64,000 nucleotides of DNA from Dromiciops gliroides (GCF_019393635.1 NC_057862.1:264320441-264384440), one strand, 5' to 3'. Counted from the stretch's first letter, positions 1 to 11,121 are shown. Notes: generated from the sequence alone by a model not told the origin. Translations and numbers: made by a program.

Positions 1-1034
1 CAGATGGCTGGAAGTTTTGATCCCACCCATCTCATTCTTTACCTGGCTTCTATGCCCCCTCCTATATGCCTGATGCCATGGACATCTTAATCCCATGCAT
101 CTGATTAAGTCTGACTCAGTTTCCTCCAATATGTTCGGTGGCATGGACATATATTCTGTTCCACCTATTTTAAGCCTGGCATACTGCATGGGAAGTAATA
201 TATTGCTCAAGTGTGGGAATGCTCATATCCCATCATCTCTCTGTTCTTTTATGGTAACCTCCATAATTATCTCAGGTGTCCTGATAAATACAGTATTGAA
301 TTTGGCCTTGACATCTGTTACCAATTATATTAGATTTTGAAATTTCTCATAATGGCATGAGGATAATTAGGTAGATGATGCAAAAAGTGATGAAACAAAG
401 ATAAAAATTATTTTTAAAAATTAATATCACAGTAATTGTCTTCTCAATTTACCCTCCACAAGGGGGGGACTATAGTAATATTAATTTTAAAGGATGTTTC
501 AATTTTTGTTTTATTATATGTTTCATGTGTAACAACTAAGATTCTGAATTCCCTTAGACATGTTTTTGAGAACTTTCATTGTTTGATTTGATTATTGACA
601 AAGCTATTTTAAAGTTGTGTTAAGCTCAATTTTGTAGGAAATTTTCCTGGCTGATTACCAGCATCCACACATCAACCCCTGAAAAGACTTTCATTCCATG
701 ACTACACCTAGAGGACATCTGCGAAAAGATTTTCAGAGACTTTAAATGAACAGTTTTGTTGTTGTTGTTGCTGTTTTTTCTTTTTCTCTTTCTGTTATAA
801 TATACACCATCTGTAACATGTACTCTCTGTAGAGGCCCTCCCTTTGCAAGACTAATGTCAAAGTGCCGGTTCATGAGGACAAAAAAATCCTTGCCCCTCT
901 GGACAAAACTTTCCTCTCTCCCTTTTCTATATTGTTACTAACATATTGTTAGTTAAAATAGGTTATTATATTCTGTTATTTTTGACTGTTTCATCAAGGA
1001 AACACCCCATTTCTTGAAGAAACAAAGCGGGGCC
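1..1034 (+). mobile_element. Fossil LTR element, 3' part of internal region (runs off the left edge)
   Basis: This is internal sequence of the same short LTR-element family found complete at 36660-38795 and 43544-47529. Shared blocks include the stretch around 350-480 and the stretch around 600-1000, both seen in reverse orientation at 37030-37900. It ends in a purine-rich tract just before the LTR. No gag, pol or env domain is recognisable, so it looks non-autonomous and thoroughly broken. Only the 3' half is in the window. Confidence 0.75.
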
Positions 1035-1401
1035 TGTAATGATTAGAATGATGCCACCTGCTGGAGACTTACTGTAGAAAAGCTCCACCATGAGGTGAAC
1101 GTCTCTGAGGGCAAGACCATGAATCTTTTCTTTGGTGTCAGGAAGTGATGTTTGCTGGTGGGAGGTAGAAGGGGGAGCCTGGTGCTCTGACTCTCACTCT
1201 TTCCTGAGGACTCCGGTGGAGAAGGGAGCTAGAAATGTGCTCTCCCTTTAATAGATAGATGAATGTAGGCCTTTCTCTTTACCAAATTCTTATTCTCCTT
1301 AATAAATGCTTAAAAGCCTAACTCTTGCTAAAGCTTATAATTTATTGGTGACCACTTATTAGGGATTTTAGACAGAATAGCTAGAATTTTAGCCCTTAAC
1401 A
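1035..1401 (+). mobile_element. 3' LTR of the left-edge fossil LTR element
   Basis: A 367-bp LTR starting TGTAATGATT and ending CTTAACA. It matches, in reverse orientation, the LTRs at 36660-37032 and 38428-38795 (373 and 368 bp). An AATAAA polyadenylation signal lies near 1302. The element family makes 4-bp target duplications elsewhere in this window, which suggests an ERV1-type integrase. The 5' LTR is outside the window. Confidence 0.8.
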
Positions 1402-1949
1402 AGACATACATATTTTTTCATGTTGATCTTGCTTTCTCTATTTGTAATTCAAATTTCTCCCAGCACTGGTCTTTTAATTATATTTCACCAGTGGGCCCAC
1501 AGGAAGTGGTCATGGTTAGAAAGTAAAAGAAGAGAGGTTTAGGATGAAAACATTTTCAACTACATAAAAGGAAGAAAGACATGAGTTCATGGTGATTACA
1601 TCCATGAATGTTTAATGTGTTGCCCTGGCCACAATTAAGTGATTCCTTCAAACTGAGAAAACATAGGCTCTAACTATTTCTGAGACTGGGTGAGTGTGAT
1701 GCACTTACTTAAGAAAAAAAATTCAGTGGATCCATGTAAAGGATTGTCAGATACGACAATCAAAAGGTAAACTAAGCAGTGAATATTTAGAAGGCAAAGA
1801 AATTAATAACCAGAATAATTCAAACAAAATAATAGCAATAATTGTTTTGATGAACTGTGAATGTAAATTCTTCATTCACTACTTAAAGGAATTCTAATCA
1901 TCTTCAAATAAAATGAAAATATTATTTTGGAAAGGAAGAGAGGCATTGG
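1402..1949. other. Intergenic DNA; left edge of segmental-duplication copy A from about 1538
   Basis: From about 1538 this sequence is collinear with 42391 onward (shared runs such as AACTACATAAAAG and TTTAATGTGTTGC). I see no coding sequence in it. The first 130 bp after the LTR have no match that I can see in the window. Confidence 0.6.
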
Positions 1950-4027
1950 GGCAGTTTAGGAATAGAGCCCAACATGAATTAAAATATTAAGGCACAAAAA
2001 AGGCACAGACATAAGGAAAAAAACAACAAAAAAAGCATGACTATTGACAGTTACTGCTGTAATAGGGAAAATCAAGGCATAAACATAGAGGAGGATAATA
2101 GTAACATGGCAAATTGGTCTAAGGCCCAAAAGGAATTCCTGGAAGAATTTAAAAAGCAAATTAGAGAAGTAGAAGAAAAATTGGGGAAAGAAATAAAAGT
2201 ATTGTAAGAGAACCATGAAAAAGATATATAAAAATTTACTGGGGAAAATAACTCCCTAAAAACAGATTTAGGCAAATGGAAAAGGAAATACAAAAGGTCA
2301 CTGAAAAAAATAATTCTTTAAAAATTAGAACTGAAAAAATAGAAACTAACAACTCTATGAGACACAAAGATACAATAATACAAAACCAAAAAGTTGAAAA
2401 AAATAGAAGAAAACGTAAAATTTCTCATTGGAGAAACAACTGACATATAAAATAGATCCAGGAGAGATAATATAAGAATTATTGGACTACCTGAAAGTCA
2501 TGACCTCAAAAAAAGCCTGGACAAAATCTTTCAAGAAATTATTAAAAAAAAACAAAAAAAACTTCCCTGAACTATTAGAACCGGAGGGCCAAATAGAAAT
2601 TGAAAAAAAAACTACTGATCACTCCCTGAAAGAGATCCCAAAATTAAAACTCCCAGGAATATTATAGACAAATTTCAAAGCTCACAGATTAATGAAAAAG
2701 TATTGCAAGCAGTCAAAAAGAACAATTCACATATTGTGGAGCTACAGTCAGAATTACATAGGATTTGGCAGTTTCAACATTAAAGAATTACAGGACTTGG
2801 AATATAATATAATATACTAGAAGGCAAATGAGTTAGGTTTCCAACCAAGAATCACCTACTCAGCAAAATTGAATATATTCTTTCAGGGGAAAAAATGGAT
2901 ATTTAATGAAATAGAGGACTTTCAAGCATTTCTGATTAAAAGGCCAAAGTTGAATATAAAAATTTGACCTCCAAAACACAATAAAATTGAAAAAAACAAG
3001 AAAGAAAAACTGTAATAAATTCAATAAGGTTAAACTGTTTACATTTCTATAAAATAAAATAATATTTGTAATTCTTAACAACTTTATTATAAGAACAATT
3101 ATTGGAGCAATTAGGAGTATATGTAGAGAGAGGATGTGGACATAAACTAATATTGAAGAGATGATAATATTTGTAAGTCTTAACAACTTTATTACAAGAA
3201 TAATTAGGAATATATGTAGACAGTGGGTATGAATATAAGGTGACATTGATGGAATGACACCCCATAAAAGAAAATAAAGGGGTAAAAAGAAATTGCATAG
3301 AAGAAGAAGGAGGGGAGAAATTGAATGGGGGTGAATTGTAACAGAAACACAGAAAAGCAACATGAAAAAACTATCATAATGGAAAGGAAGAGGGGCATGG
3401 GCAAAGATTAAACCTTACTCTCATCAAAGTTTGCACAAACAGAGAATAACAAACATACTCAATTGGATATAGAAATCTATCTTACCCATAAGGAAGTTTA
3501 AAAAGGGATGGTGATAATAGAATGGGGAGGGGACTGATACCAGGGAGTGGATGTTGGGGAAGATGGTGATCATAAGGAAAACATGTGTTAAGAAAGGAAG
3601 GGGTGGAGGGTAAGAATGAAGGGGAAAAACATATTAAAAATTTCATGGAGAGAGATAAAAAGTTAGTCATTATAACTATAAATGTGAACGGGATGCTATT
3701 ACCTTCAGCTGAAGCAAAGAAAGCAGGGCTAGCAGTCATGATTTCAGACAAAGCAAAAGCAAAAATAGATCTACTTAAAAGATATAAAAGAAGCTATATT
3801 TTGCTGAAAAATACTTAATATATAGGCACCATATGGTATAGCATCTAAATTTTTGAAGAAGTTGAATGAATTACAGAAGTAAATAGATAATAAAACTATA
3901 CTCATGGGGGACCACAACCTTCCCCTCTCAGAACTGGATAAAATTAACCAAAAAATAAACAAGAAAGAAGTTAAGGCAAATAAATAATCTGATCCTAAAA
4001 AATAAGGGGGTATAAGAACACATCATA

Positions 4028-4533
4028 AAAACAATTAATGCTTTTTAAAAAATAATAAAAGCATTTTATTATTTTCCAGTTACATGTAGAGATATTTTTC
4101 AACATTTGTTTTCATAGGATTCTTAGTTCCAAATTTTTCTCCCCCACTCCCTTCCTTCCCCCTCCACAAGATGGAAAGTAATCTTATATAGGTTATATAT
4201 GTACTTATATAGGTTATATAGGTTATATATGTACATTATACATATTTCTGCATTAGTCAAAGAAGAATCAGAACACAAGGGAAAATCTCAAAAAAGAAAA
4301 AAAACACAGCCAAAAAATAGAAAGAGTACGGTTCAATCTGCATTCAGAATCCACAGTACTTTTTTCTGGATGTGGAGAATATATTCTATGATGAGTTCTT
4401 TGAAATTGTTTTAGATCATTGCATTGCTGTGTGTCACACAGCTAGTGGGCAAGTCACTTAACCCTCATTACCCCACAAAAAACCCCAAACAAACAGAATG
4501 TTTGGATCAGTTCATAGCTCCACCAACAATGCA
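4028..4533 (-). mobile_element. L1 3'-end fragment nested in the L1 above
   Basis: A reverse-strand L1 tail (A-rich end near 4030, 3' UTR, then a short ORF2 C-terminal part up to about 4533) sits inside the plus-strand ORF2. The same insertion at the same point is present in copy B at 49015-49827, so it predates the A/B duplication. In copy A part of it is replaced by a SINE remnant. Confidence 0.75.
4425..4488 (+). repeat. SINE 3' fragment (MIR-core type)
   Basis: It carries the GGGCAAGTCACTTAACC core and the 3' end of the abundant SINE. The head is missing and the segment before it is scrambled. Copy B has no SINE at this position, so it arrived after the duplication or with the local deletion. 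Confidence 0.6.
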
Positions 4534-5935
4534 ACTGATGATTTCTTTAAAGAAAATGACAATGAAGAGACAACATAGAAGAATTTATGGAGTGCAGCCA
4601 AAATACTTCTTGGAGGAAAATAAAATAGAGAAAAAGCAGATCAATGTCATGCAAGTAAAAAAAAATAGAAAATGAACAACTTAAAAATCCCCAACTAAAT
4701 ACCAAATTGGAAATCCTGAAAATCAAAAGAGAGATTAATAAAATTGAAAATAAGAAAACCATTGAATTAATAAATAAAAGTAGAAACTGGTTTTATGGGA
4801 AAAAAAACAAAATAGATAAGCCATTGGTTATTTTGATCAAAAAAAGGAAAGAAGAAAAATAAATTACTAGTATGAAAAATGAAAAGGATGAACTCACCAC
4901 CAATGAAGAGGAAATTCAGACAATTATTAGGAATTATTTTGCCCAGCTCTATGCCAGTAGATTTGACAATCTAAATGAAATGGATGAAAATTTACAAAAA
5001 TGCAAATTACCCAGATTAACAGAAGAAATAAAATATTTAAATAACCCAATTTTAAAAAAGAAATTGAACAAGCCATCAATGAACTTCCTAAGAAAAAAAC
5101 ATCAGGACCAGATGGATTCACAAGTAAATTCTAATAAATATTTAAAGAACTATTAATCCTAATACTATTTAAATTATATGAAAAAATAAGTGAAAGAGTC
5201 CTACCAAATTCCTTTTATGAAACAAATATGGTGCCGATACCCAAACCAGGAAGAGCCAAAACAGAGAAAGAAAATTACTCTTTGATCCAGCAATACCACT
5301 GCTGGGTTTATATCCCAAAGATATCCCAAAAAAGAGAAAAAGACCTATTTGTACAGAAATCTTTATAGCAGCTCTTTTTGTGGTGACTGAGAACTGGAAA
5401 TCAAAGGAATGCCCATCAATTGGGGAATGGCTAAACTAACTGTGGTGTACGATGATGATGATGGAATATTATTGTGCTATAAGAAATGACAAGCAAGATG
5501 AGTACAGAAAGGCCTGGAAAGACATATATGAAATGATGTATAGTGAAGTAAGCAGAACCAACAGAATATTGTTCACAGAGACAGCAATATTGTTTGTTGA
5601 AGAATGGTGAATGACTTGACTATTCTCAACAATACAGTGATCCAAGACAATCCCAAATGAATAATGATGAAACATACTATCCACCTCCAAAGAAAGGACT
5701 GATATTAATGGAATAGACTGAATCATGTTATTTTTCATTTTCTGTCATTTTTTTCTCTTTTAATCAAGTTTCTTGTACAACATGACAAATATATTGTTTT
5801 ACACAATCATACATGTATAACCCATATCTGATTGCTTGCTGCCTCAGAGATGGGGGAGGGCAGGGAAGAAGGTGGGATAGAAATCGCAACCCCAAAATAT
5901 GAATAAAAATTTTTATTACATTAAAAAATTACATG

Positions 5936-6773
5936 AGTAAAAAGAATCAGTGGGTAGAATCAAAATAGAAGAAAAACATTGGTCATCTCTTGAGAGAAAA
6001 CCACAAATGAAAACTTTCAGGATTGTTATAGGCACAATCTACAACTTCTGGATGAAGGAAAACATAAAACTAATCACTAAAAAGAATTCAAATACTGAGG
6101 ACTCACAAATTGGATCGCAAATAATTTTACAGTCACTACTATAAAGGTGTGCAAAACTTGTTTTAATTTGCATTAAAAATCTTTTCTAAATTGCATTTGT
6201 GTCAAGGCATTCCCCAATTGAGAAATGGTCAAAGGATATGAATAGGCATTTTTCAGATATAGAAATTAAAGTTATCTATAGTCATATAAAATGTTCTCAA
6301 TCATTATTAATCAGAGAAATACAAATTAAAAGTACTCTGAGGTACCACCTTACACACATCAGGTTGGCTAATGTGACAAAAAAAGTGAAAGATAAATATT
6401 TGAGAAGATATGGGATAATTGGAACACAAACGGTGGAGTCATGAAGTGATTCAGCCATTCTGGAGATTAATTTGGAACTATGCCCAAAAGACTATGGTGC
6501 TGCACAATTTGGCCGAGCAATACCACTTCTAGGTCAATATTGCAAAGAGATCAAAAAAAGGGAAAAGGACCTGCATCTACAAAAATATTTATAGGTGCCC
6601 TTTTTATTGTGGCAAAGAATTGGAAATTAAGGAGATGCCCATCAATTGGGTAATGGCTGAACAAGTTGTGGTATATGAATGTAATGGTATACAATTGTCC
6701 TATAAGAAATGATGAGTAGGTAGATTTCAGAAAAACCTGGAAACACTGACATGAACTGATGTTGAATGAAGTG
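5936..6773 (+). mobile_element. Second L1 ORF2 C-terminal fragment, cut at the 3' side
   Basis: From about 6205 the DNA reads L1 ORF2 C-terminal sequence (EKWSKDMNRHFSD and following) in plus orientation. The 270 bp before it are shared with 53862-54130 in copy B and are not clearly L1. In copy B the L1 runs on to its 3' UTR at about 55197. Here it stops at about 6773 and joins V upstream DNA, so about 1.5 kb present in B is absent. Confidence 0.75.
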
Positions 6774-8685
6774 GGAGTTTATGACTTGCCAACAAGCACT
6801 TTTTGTCTTCCCGAGCCATCTTGTCTTGCCTCCCCCCAAATATCTGTGGTGTCCTGGACTCCCTAAACCAATATTCTTATCTGTTGAAATCCCCATAATT
6901 CATATCTTTGTCATAATGTTTGCTTTCAAATTTGAACTATAAAACTGATTTGTACTGTGTTAATTGAACTAAAACATCCAGCAGCCAGGGAGTTAATCAC
7001 TTCAGACTTGGCTATTCCAAGGACTGCACAGGCTCTCCCTCTAACTGCTTCAGTACTATTCAAAACTTCATTGGAATCTCTTTAGAGAGGTTTCCCATGC
7101 GAGGGAATGCAATCGAGTTGCTGAGAAGAATAGAGATAATTGCTTATTTTTGTAACTGTGATTCATTTTGCTTATGTTTTTGTGGGGGACAGACTTCAGG
7201 TTAACAGGGAGAAGTTGGGGTTCATTAAGTATGGTGGTGCTATGGACAGATAGAAGTTTGGCAGCCAAATGAAAAGAGGAATGGAAAAGTTTGATACCTG
7301 AGGTGACCAGGGTGAAAAGTTCAGAAAACAGATTACAAAGGGTTGAGAAGTGCCTTAAAGAAGGTATCAAGTTCATGCTTTTCCTATGAGTTAGAGAAAA
7401 GATTTGGAAAGATAGCTTGAAGACAGTGTCAGTGATGCTTTTTAGGCTTAGGAGGCCAAGGTATATTTTATAGGAACAGAGATTTAAATGTATTTGTTTT
7501 GAATTGTTCTTTTTCCTGTAGGTCACATAGAAATGACAGGACAATGCAAATGTAAGGCCTGTATCAGAGGAGAAAACAACAGAGAGATAAACTGACTGGG
7601 CTCAGGCTTTATCATATACAACATTCAACAATCTCAAAAGCTGACTAGAGAATAATTTATATTTTTGCCAGCATTCTGATGGTCCCTGATGAAAATTACC
7701 TTTTTCTAATGAATAAAGAATTAATATAAAGAGAATATAAGCCAGAAAACCTTTCTCTCTCCTGACCTCACAGTGTACAGTAGGTGGCAGCAGACTTGGT
7801 TACTCTGGGAAGGAGATCCCTACAGCTTTAAACTCACCCTACATACTCCAGAAGTACACATTCCTCAGAGGGTATTGTGTCACTGTCTTATCATGTACAA
7901 TGAGTCTTTCTGAGAAAAAAACATGGGGCTTTTTAGAGGATCCAGGAGCTTCTTTGGGCTTTATTGTGTCCTGTACATTTTGTGACTCTAGTCCTCCACT
8001 GCAAAGAAGGATATGGTGTGCTTGTAGTATGAGTATGCTGATACCTTTTTAACAACTAGCTATCCTGGAGGAAAAATGTATGCATGATACACTTTTAACA
8101 TTTATCAACCTCATTAATGTTTTCTTAATACCTTCGTTAAGTCTAAACAATTAAAAAAAACCTCCATAATTCAAGCCCTGATTTTCAGTTTCTGCTGATT
8201 TCTTAACAATCACCTGGATATAAGGGACCCTGAGCAGAATTGGGCTAAATAATGAAGTCTTGTTCCAAAGAGAAGTAACAAAAAATAGCTCTATAAGCAA
8301 GCAGAGGTGCCTAGGTGTAGGCTCAGAAATTCCTTCTCCCCTACACTGCCCCATTCCCCCAAAGAGTCCTAAGGGAGAGTCAATCTCTGCTGATCAAAAA
8401 CGACAAAGACTTAGGGTTTCTTCTTAATTATAAATGCCACTGGGATAAGCTGGGGAAATATCAGGAACAGAAAAAAGCCTAATGAGCATTCTTGTGGCAT
8501 TGAGAGTAAATTAGAGTGGAGAAGGATAGACAATGAGTCTTTATCAATGGTATTTGGATTCTGTGTTACTAACCTTGCCCAGGGTTTTAGAATAAATTCT
8601 AGGGGAAACTTCTCTCTGTAGCTCAGGGAGGGGACTCATCACAGAGAGAGACAGTTGCTCTTCTTCACACTAAACAGAGAGACAC
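6774..8685 (+). other. Upstream flank of IGHV gene 1
   Basis: Single-copy-looking DNA repeated closely at 56270-58588 before gene 3, where two SINEs have since inserted. Parts of it (around 7770-7905 and 8455-8530) also have weaker counterparts at 28170-28230, 25320-25400 and 26045-26115. A 158-codon reverse-strand open frame at 7068-7544 has a shortened counterpart in copy B (56557-56865). No known family, start context or exon structure supports it, so I do not call it a gene. Confidence 0.7.
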
Positions 8686-8725
8686 ATGCAAATTGGGCTC
8701 CTCCCTCTAGGGAATAAAAACCATC
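8686..8725 (+). promoter_or_regulatory. IGHV gene 1 promoter: octamer and TATA-like box
   Basis: A perfect octamer ATGCAAAT lies at 8686-8693 and an A-rich TATA-like box (AATAAAAACC) at about 8713-8722, 121 bp before the leader ATG. The octamer, bound by Oct-1 and Oct-2, is the defining element of immunoglobulin V promoters. Its position and sequence are the same before genes 2 and 3. Confidence 0.9.
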
Positions 8726-8813
8726 ACAAAACCTGTGTCTGCAGCTCTGGGAGAGGAGCTTTTCCTTTGTGTGGCCTTTCTCCCCCAAGGACTGATACTA
8801 TAGAGCTTGAACA

Positions 8814-9249
8814 ATGGGTTTTGGATTGAATGGAATTTTCATTCTGACTCTTTTACAAGGTAGTTTTGTCTTTTGTTTGCTTTTTTGACTAAGGAAACAC
8901 TCTTTGAAGTTCTGTATTTGTGATTACATGATGCTTTGTTTGCAGGTGTCCATTGTGAAGTTCAACTGGTAGAGTCTGGGGGTGATGTGAAACAGCCTGG
9001 AGGATCTCTTAGACTTTCCTGCAAAGCTTCTGGATTCACCTTCAGCAGCTATGGCATGAGCTGGATCCGCCAGGCTCCAGGGAAGGGACTGGAGTGGGTC
9101 TCATACATTAATAGTGATGGAGGTACAAGCTATGCAGACTCTGTGAAAGGTCGATTCACCATCTCCAGGGACAACAGCAACAGCATGCTGCACCTGGAAA
9201 TGAATTCCCTTAAAGCTGAGGACACAGCCATGTATTACTGTGCAAGAGA
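8814..9249 (+). CDS. IGHV: Immunoglobulin heavy-chain variable segment 1 (two exons: 8814-8859, 8946-9249)
   Basis: Germline V segment that joins to D and J to encode the antigen-binding domain of heavy chains in B cells. The leader exon starts at the ATG at 8814 and reads [15 protein letters not shown]; its codon is split across an 86-bp intron with GT at 8860 and AG at 8945. The V exon completes the leader with GVHC, and the mature protein begins [10 protein letters not shown] at 8957. The hallmark residues are all present: Cys in LSCKAS, Trp in [13 protein letters not shown], and the second Cys in the terminal YYCAR. CDR1 is [11 protein letters not shown]2 is one residue shorter than in genes 2 and 3. 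FR2 has Ile after the Trp where Val is usual. No stop or frameshift; splice sites, octamer and RSS are intact, so it should be functional. It is the copy-A partner of gene 3. The framework is clan III (VH3-like). The open frame past 9249 is RSS DNA, not coding. Confidence 0.96.
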
Positions 9250-9287
9250 CACAGTGAGAGAAAGGAGCATGGAACCAGACATAAATC
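9250..9287 (+). other. RSS of IGHV gene 1
   Basis: A perfect CACAGTG heptamer (9250-9256) directly follows the V exon. The best nonamer ACATAAATC is at 9279-9287, matching ACAAAAACC at 7 of 9 positions, after 22 bp. The usual VH spacer is 23 bp, plus or minus one. It directs RAG-mediated joining to a D segment with a 12-bp spacer. Confidence 0.9.
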
Positions 9288-9424
9288 TCCTCATTCAGAG
9301 GGGCCATGTGGAAAATGACTAAAAGAGGGAACTCAAGAACACTGAGCACAAGGAGACCCCTTATAATAACAGGTCCTTCAAGGTCTGTTGTTTTTTTTCC
9401 CAATTCTCAGATCCCATCCACCTG

Positions 9425-9835
9425 TTATGGGCCCATAAATTCTCCTGGTTCCCATCAGGCGTGAAAAACCCAAGTTCTGCCTCAGCACCAACAGAAACCC
9501 CTGGAATCTCCCCCCTGCCAAGTGCTCAGTCCTCTCACCAGACTGTGTCCTTGGTTCTAGATGACACTGGTGCTGCATCTGATTCAGAGGCTCTGGGGGT
9601 CTCTTTCCCTGGCTCTCCCTGCCTGAGACAGCATCTGTGTCAGTGTGACTGTGAGGTTGGGCTCCCTTCCTGTTTCCACACAGCAGCCCCTCCTGCCGAC
9701 CTTCTAAGCCATCTTTGGCTGGAAAATGATCTCAGCTCATTCTTATGTGGATTTTGCTGCTCCAGGAATTTTCCTATGGCATTGTTTGGAGGTTTGGGGG
9801 AACAATTGTGCCATGAGTCCTGAGAGCTTACTGAC
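9425..9835 (-). mobile_element. L1 5' UTR fragment
   Basis: Resembles the reverse-strand L1 5' UTR at 35840-36150 (shared runs such as GCTGGAAAATGATCTCAGC, ATTTTGCTGCTCCAGG and GATTCAGAGGCTC). It replaces the downstream flank that copy B retains after its V gene. Its plus-strand open frame (9461-9823) has no known domain. Confidence 0.6.
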
Positions 9836-10217
9836 TTTTCTTGCCTATTTTTTAAAAAGAAATTTGTTAAAACTTTAACTGGGAATTGATCGCCAATATT
9901 AGATATTTTAAATTCAGGTTTTATGAACCCCAAAATTAAGGTTAATCAGGTTCTGTTTAAATTTGGGGAACTATCTGGCTTCTCAGTAACCAACGTTTAT
10001 CACCATGCAAAAACAACTTTATTGATAATAATGGTCTTATATCAAAATGCTAGTGATGAGCTTTAGATAAATTAATAATTTTACCATATGGTAATAGTTA
10101 GGTGTAATTGAATTTATCTTTAATTTAAGTTAAATAATGTCTTCTAAAAAGATGTGTGATTGTTGTTTTTTTTAAGCCAGGCTTTATTGTGGTATTGGCA
10201 TTGACACCTTTAAAAAT
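9836..10217. other. AT-rich intergenic DNA
   Basis: I see no gene, SINE or recognisable LINE sequence here. Confidence 0.4.
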
Positions 10218-10227
10218 ATCATGGATT

Positions 10228-10365
10228 GGGCAGCTAGATGGTTAAAGCACCGGCCCTGGATTCAGGAGTATCTGAGTTCAAATCCATCCTCAGACACTTG
10301 ACACTTACTAGCTGTGTGACCCTGGGCAAGTCACTTAACCCCCATTGCCTGCCCAGCAAAAAAAA
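10228..10365 (+). repeat. SINE, full length
   Basis: tRNA-like head, MIR core (CTAGCTGTGTGACCCTGGGC) and A-tail, flanked by the 10-bp target duplication ATCATGGATT (10218-10227 and 10366-10375). Confidence 0.9.
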
Positions 10366-10514
10366 ATCATGGATTTGGAAATTTGTTAATTGCATGATCT
10401 TAAAACTATTTACTTCATTTTACCAACCCATAAAGTGAATATTTGATAAGTATAGAGTATTATTTTGGGTTTTAAATTGTTATAAATGCAACTGTTAAAA
10501 GAATAGCAACTCTG

Positions 10515-11040
10515 ATGAGTGAGATGAGCAGAACCAGAAAAACATTATACACAGTATCATCAACATTATGTGTTGATCAACTGTGCTAGACCTGATTCTT
10601 CTCACCAATCCAATGGTACAAGAAAGTTCCAAAGCACTCATGATGGAAAAGGCTCTCCAAATCCAGAAAAAAAAAAAGAACTGTGGAATATGGATGCTGA
10701 TTGGACCATACTATTTCTTTTGGTTTTGGTGCTGTTGTTTTTCTTTTTTTGAGGTTTTTCCTTTTTGCTCTGATTCTTCTCTTATAACATGACTAATACA
10801 GAAATACGTTTAATGTTATTATATATATATATTATATATATGTATATATATATATATATAACCTATATCAGATTAACTGTTGTCTAGGGGAGGGGAGGGA
10901 TGGAGAAAAATTTGAAATTTGAAATCTTATATAAACAAATGTTGAAAATTATCTCTACATGTAATTGGAAAATAAAATACTTTTATTTTAAAAAAATTAA
11001 AAAATAAAAAATTTAATTCAATTTAATTTAATTAAAAAAA
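10515..11040 (+). mobile_element. L1 3'-end insertion, about 0.5 kb
   Basis: End of ORF2 and 3' UTR of L1 in plus orientation, with an internal (AT)n run at about 10820-10860. It is bounded by near-identical 16-mers AAGAATAGCAACTCTG (10499) and AAGAATATCAACTCTG (11041), its target duplication. Confidence 0.85.
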
Positions 11041-11056
11041 AAGAATATCAACTCTG

Positions 11057-11108
11057 TGACCCTGGGCAAGTCACTTAACCCAAATTGCTTCACCCCCGCC
11101 TCAAAAAA
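11057..11108 (+). repeat. SINE, 5'-truncated
   Basis: Only the MIR core and tail are present. It directly abuts the right target duplication of the L1 at 10515-11040, and a third partial copy of the 16-mer (AAGAATATCGACT) follows at 11109. Confidence 0.8.
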
Positions 11109-11121
11109 AGAATATCGACTA

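Larger units (their letters stand above)
1950..5935 (+). mobile_element. L1 LINE, rearranged remnant (ORF1 to 3' end)
   Basis: The order along the plus strand is: ORF1 coiled-coil part (about 2100-2450), the ORF1 stretch reading IRIIGLPESHD (about 2475-2510), ORF1 C-terminal part (about 2820-2970), an inter-ORF spacer with two related blocks of about 110 bp (3057-3125 and 3166-3230), the start of the ORF2 endonuclease (reads ITINVNGM near 3670), then RT N-terminal sequence (4690-5270) and the ORF2 C-terminus and 3' UTR (5280-5935). The endonuclease jumps from INVNG almost directly to KKAGLAVMISDK, an internal loss that copy B shares. At about 5280 roughly 2 kb including the RT core is missing relative to copy B. 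Many stops and frameshifts; inactive. Confidence 0.85.
1538..9420 (+). repeat. Segmental duplication copy A (L1 + V upstream flank + IGHV gene 1)
   Basis: This block and 42391-59355 carry the same elements in the same order and orientation: a leading unique stretch, an L1 with a reverse L1 fragment nested in it, a second L1 3' piece, V upstream DNA, octamer, leader, V exon, RSS and about 150 bp of downstream flank. Copy A is about 7.9 kb and copy B about 17 kb. The difference comes from later insertions in B (an LTR element of 4.0 kb, a solo LTR of 0.6 kb, SINEs) and several deletions in A (near 3985, 4425, 5280 and 6773). Confidence 0.85.

Noticed and set aside
2860-3363. A 167-codon reverse-strand frame in the L1 spacer (also 47696-48037)
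   Set aside because: Low-complexity hydrophobic translation of the antisense strand of L1 spacer DNA.
7068-7544. A 158-codon reverse-strand open frame upstream of IGHV gene 1
   Set aside because: No recognised domain, no plausible exon structure, and the copy-B counterpart is shorter and interrupted before its start. Probably a chance frame in V-flank DNA.
9250-9322. Extension of the V open frame past the last V codon (also after 29759 and 59155)
   Set aside because: This is RSS and flank DNA removed by V-D joining; the open frame is chance.
9101-9403. Reverse-strand frames over the V exons (also at 59004-59255)
   Set aside because: Shadows of the V exon on the other strand.
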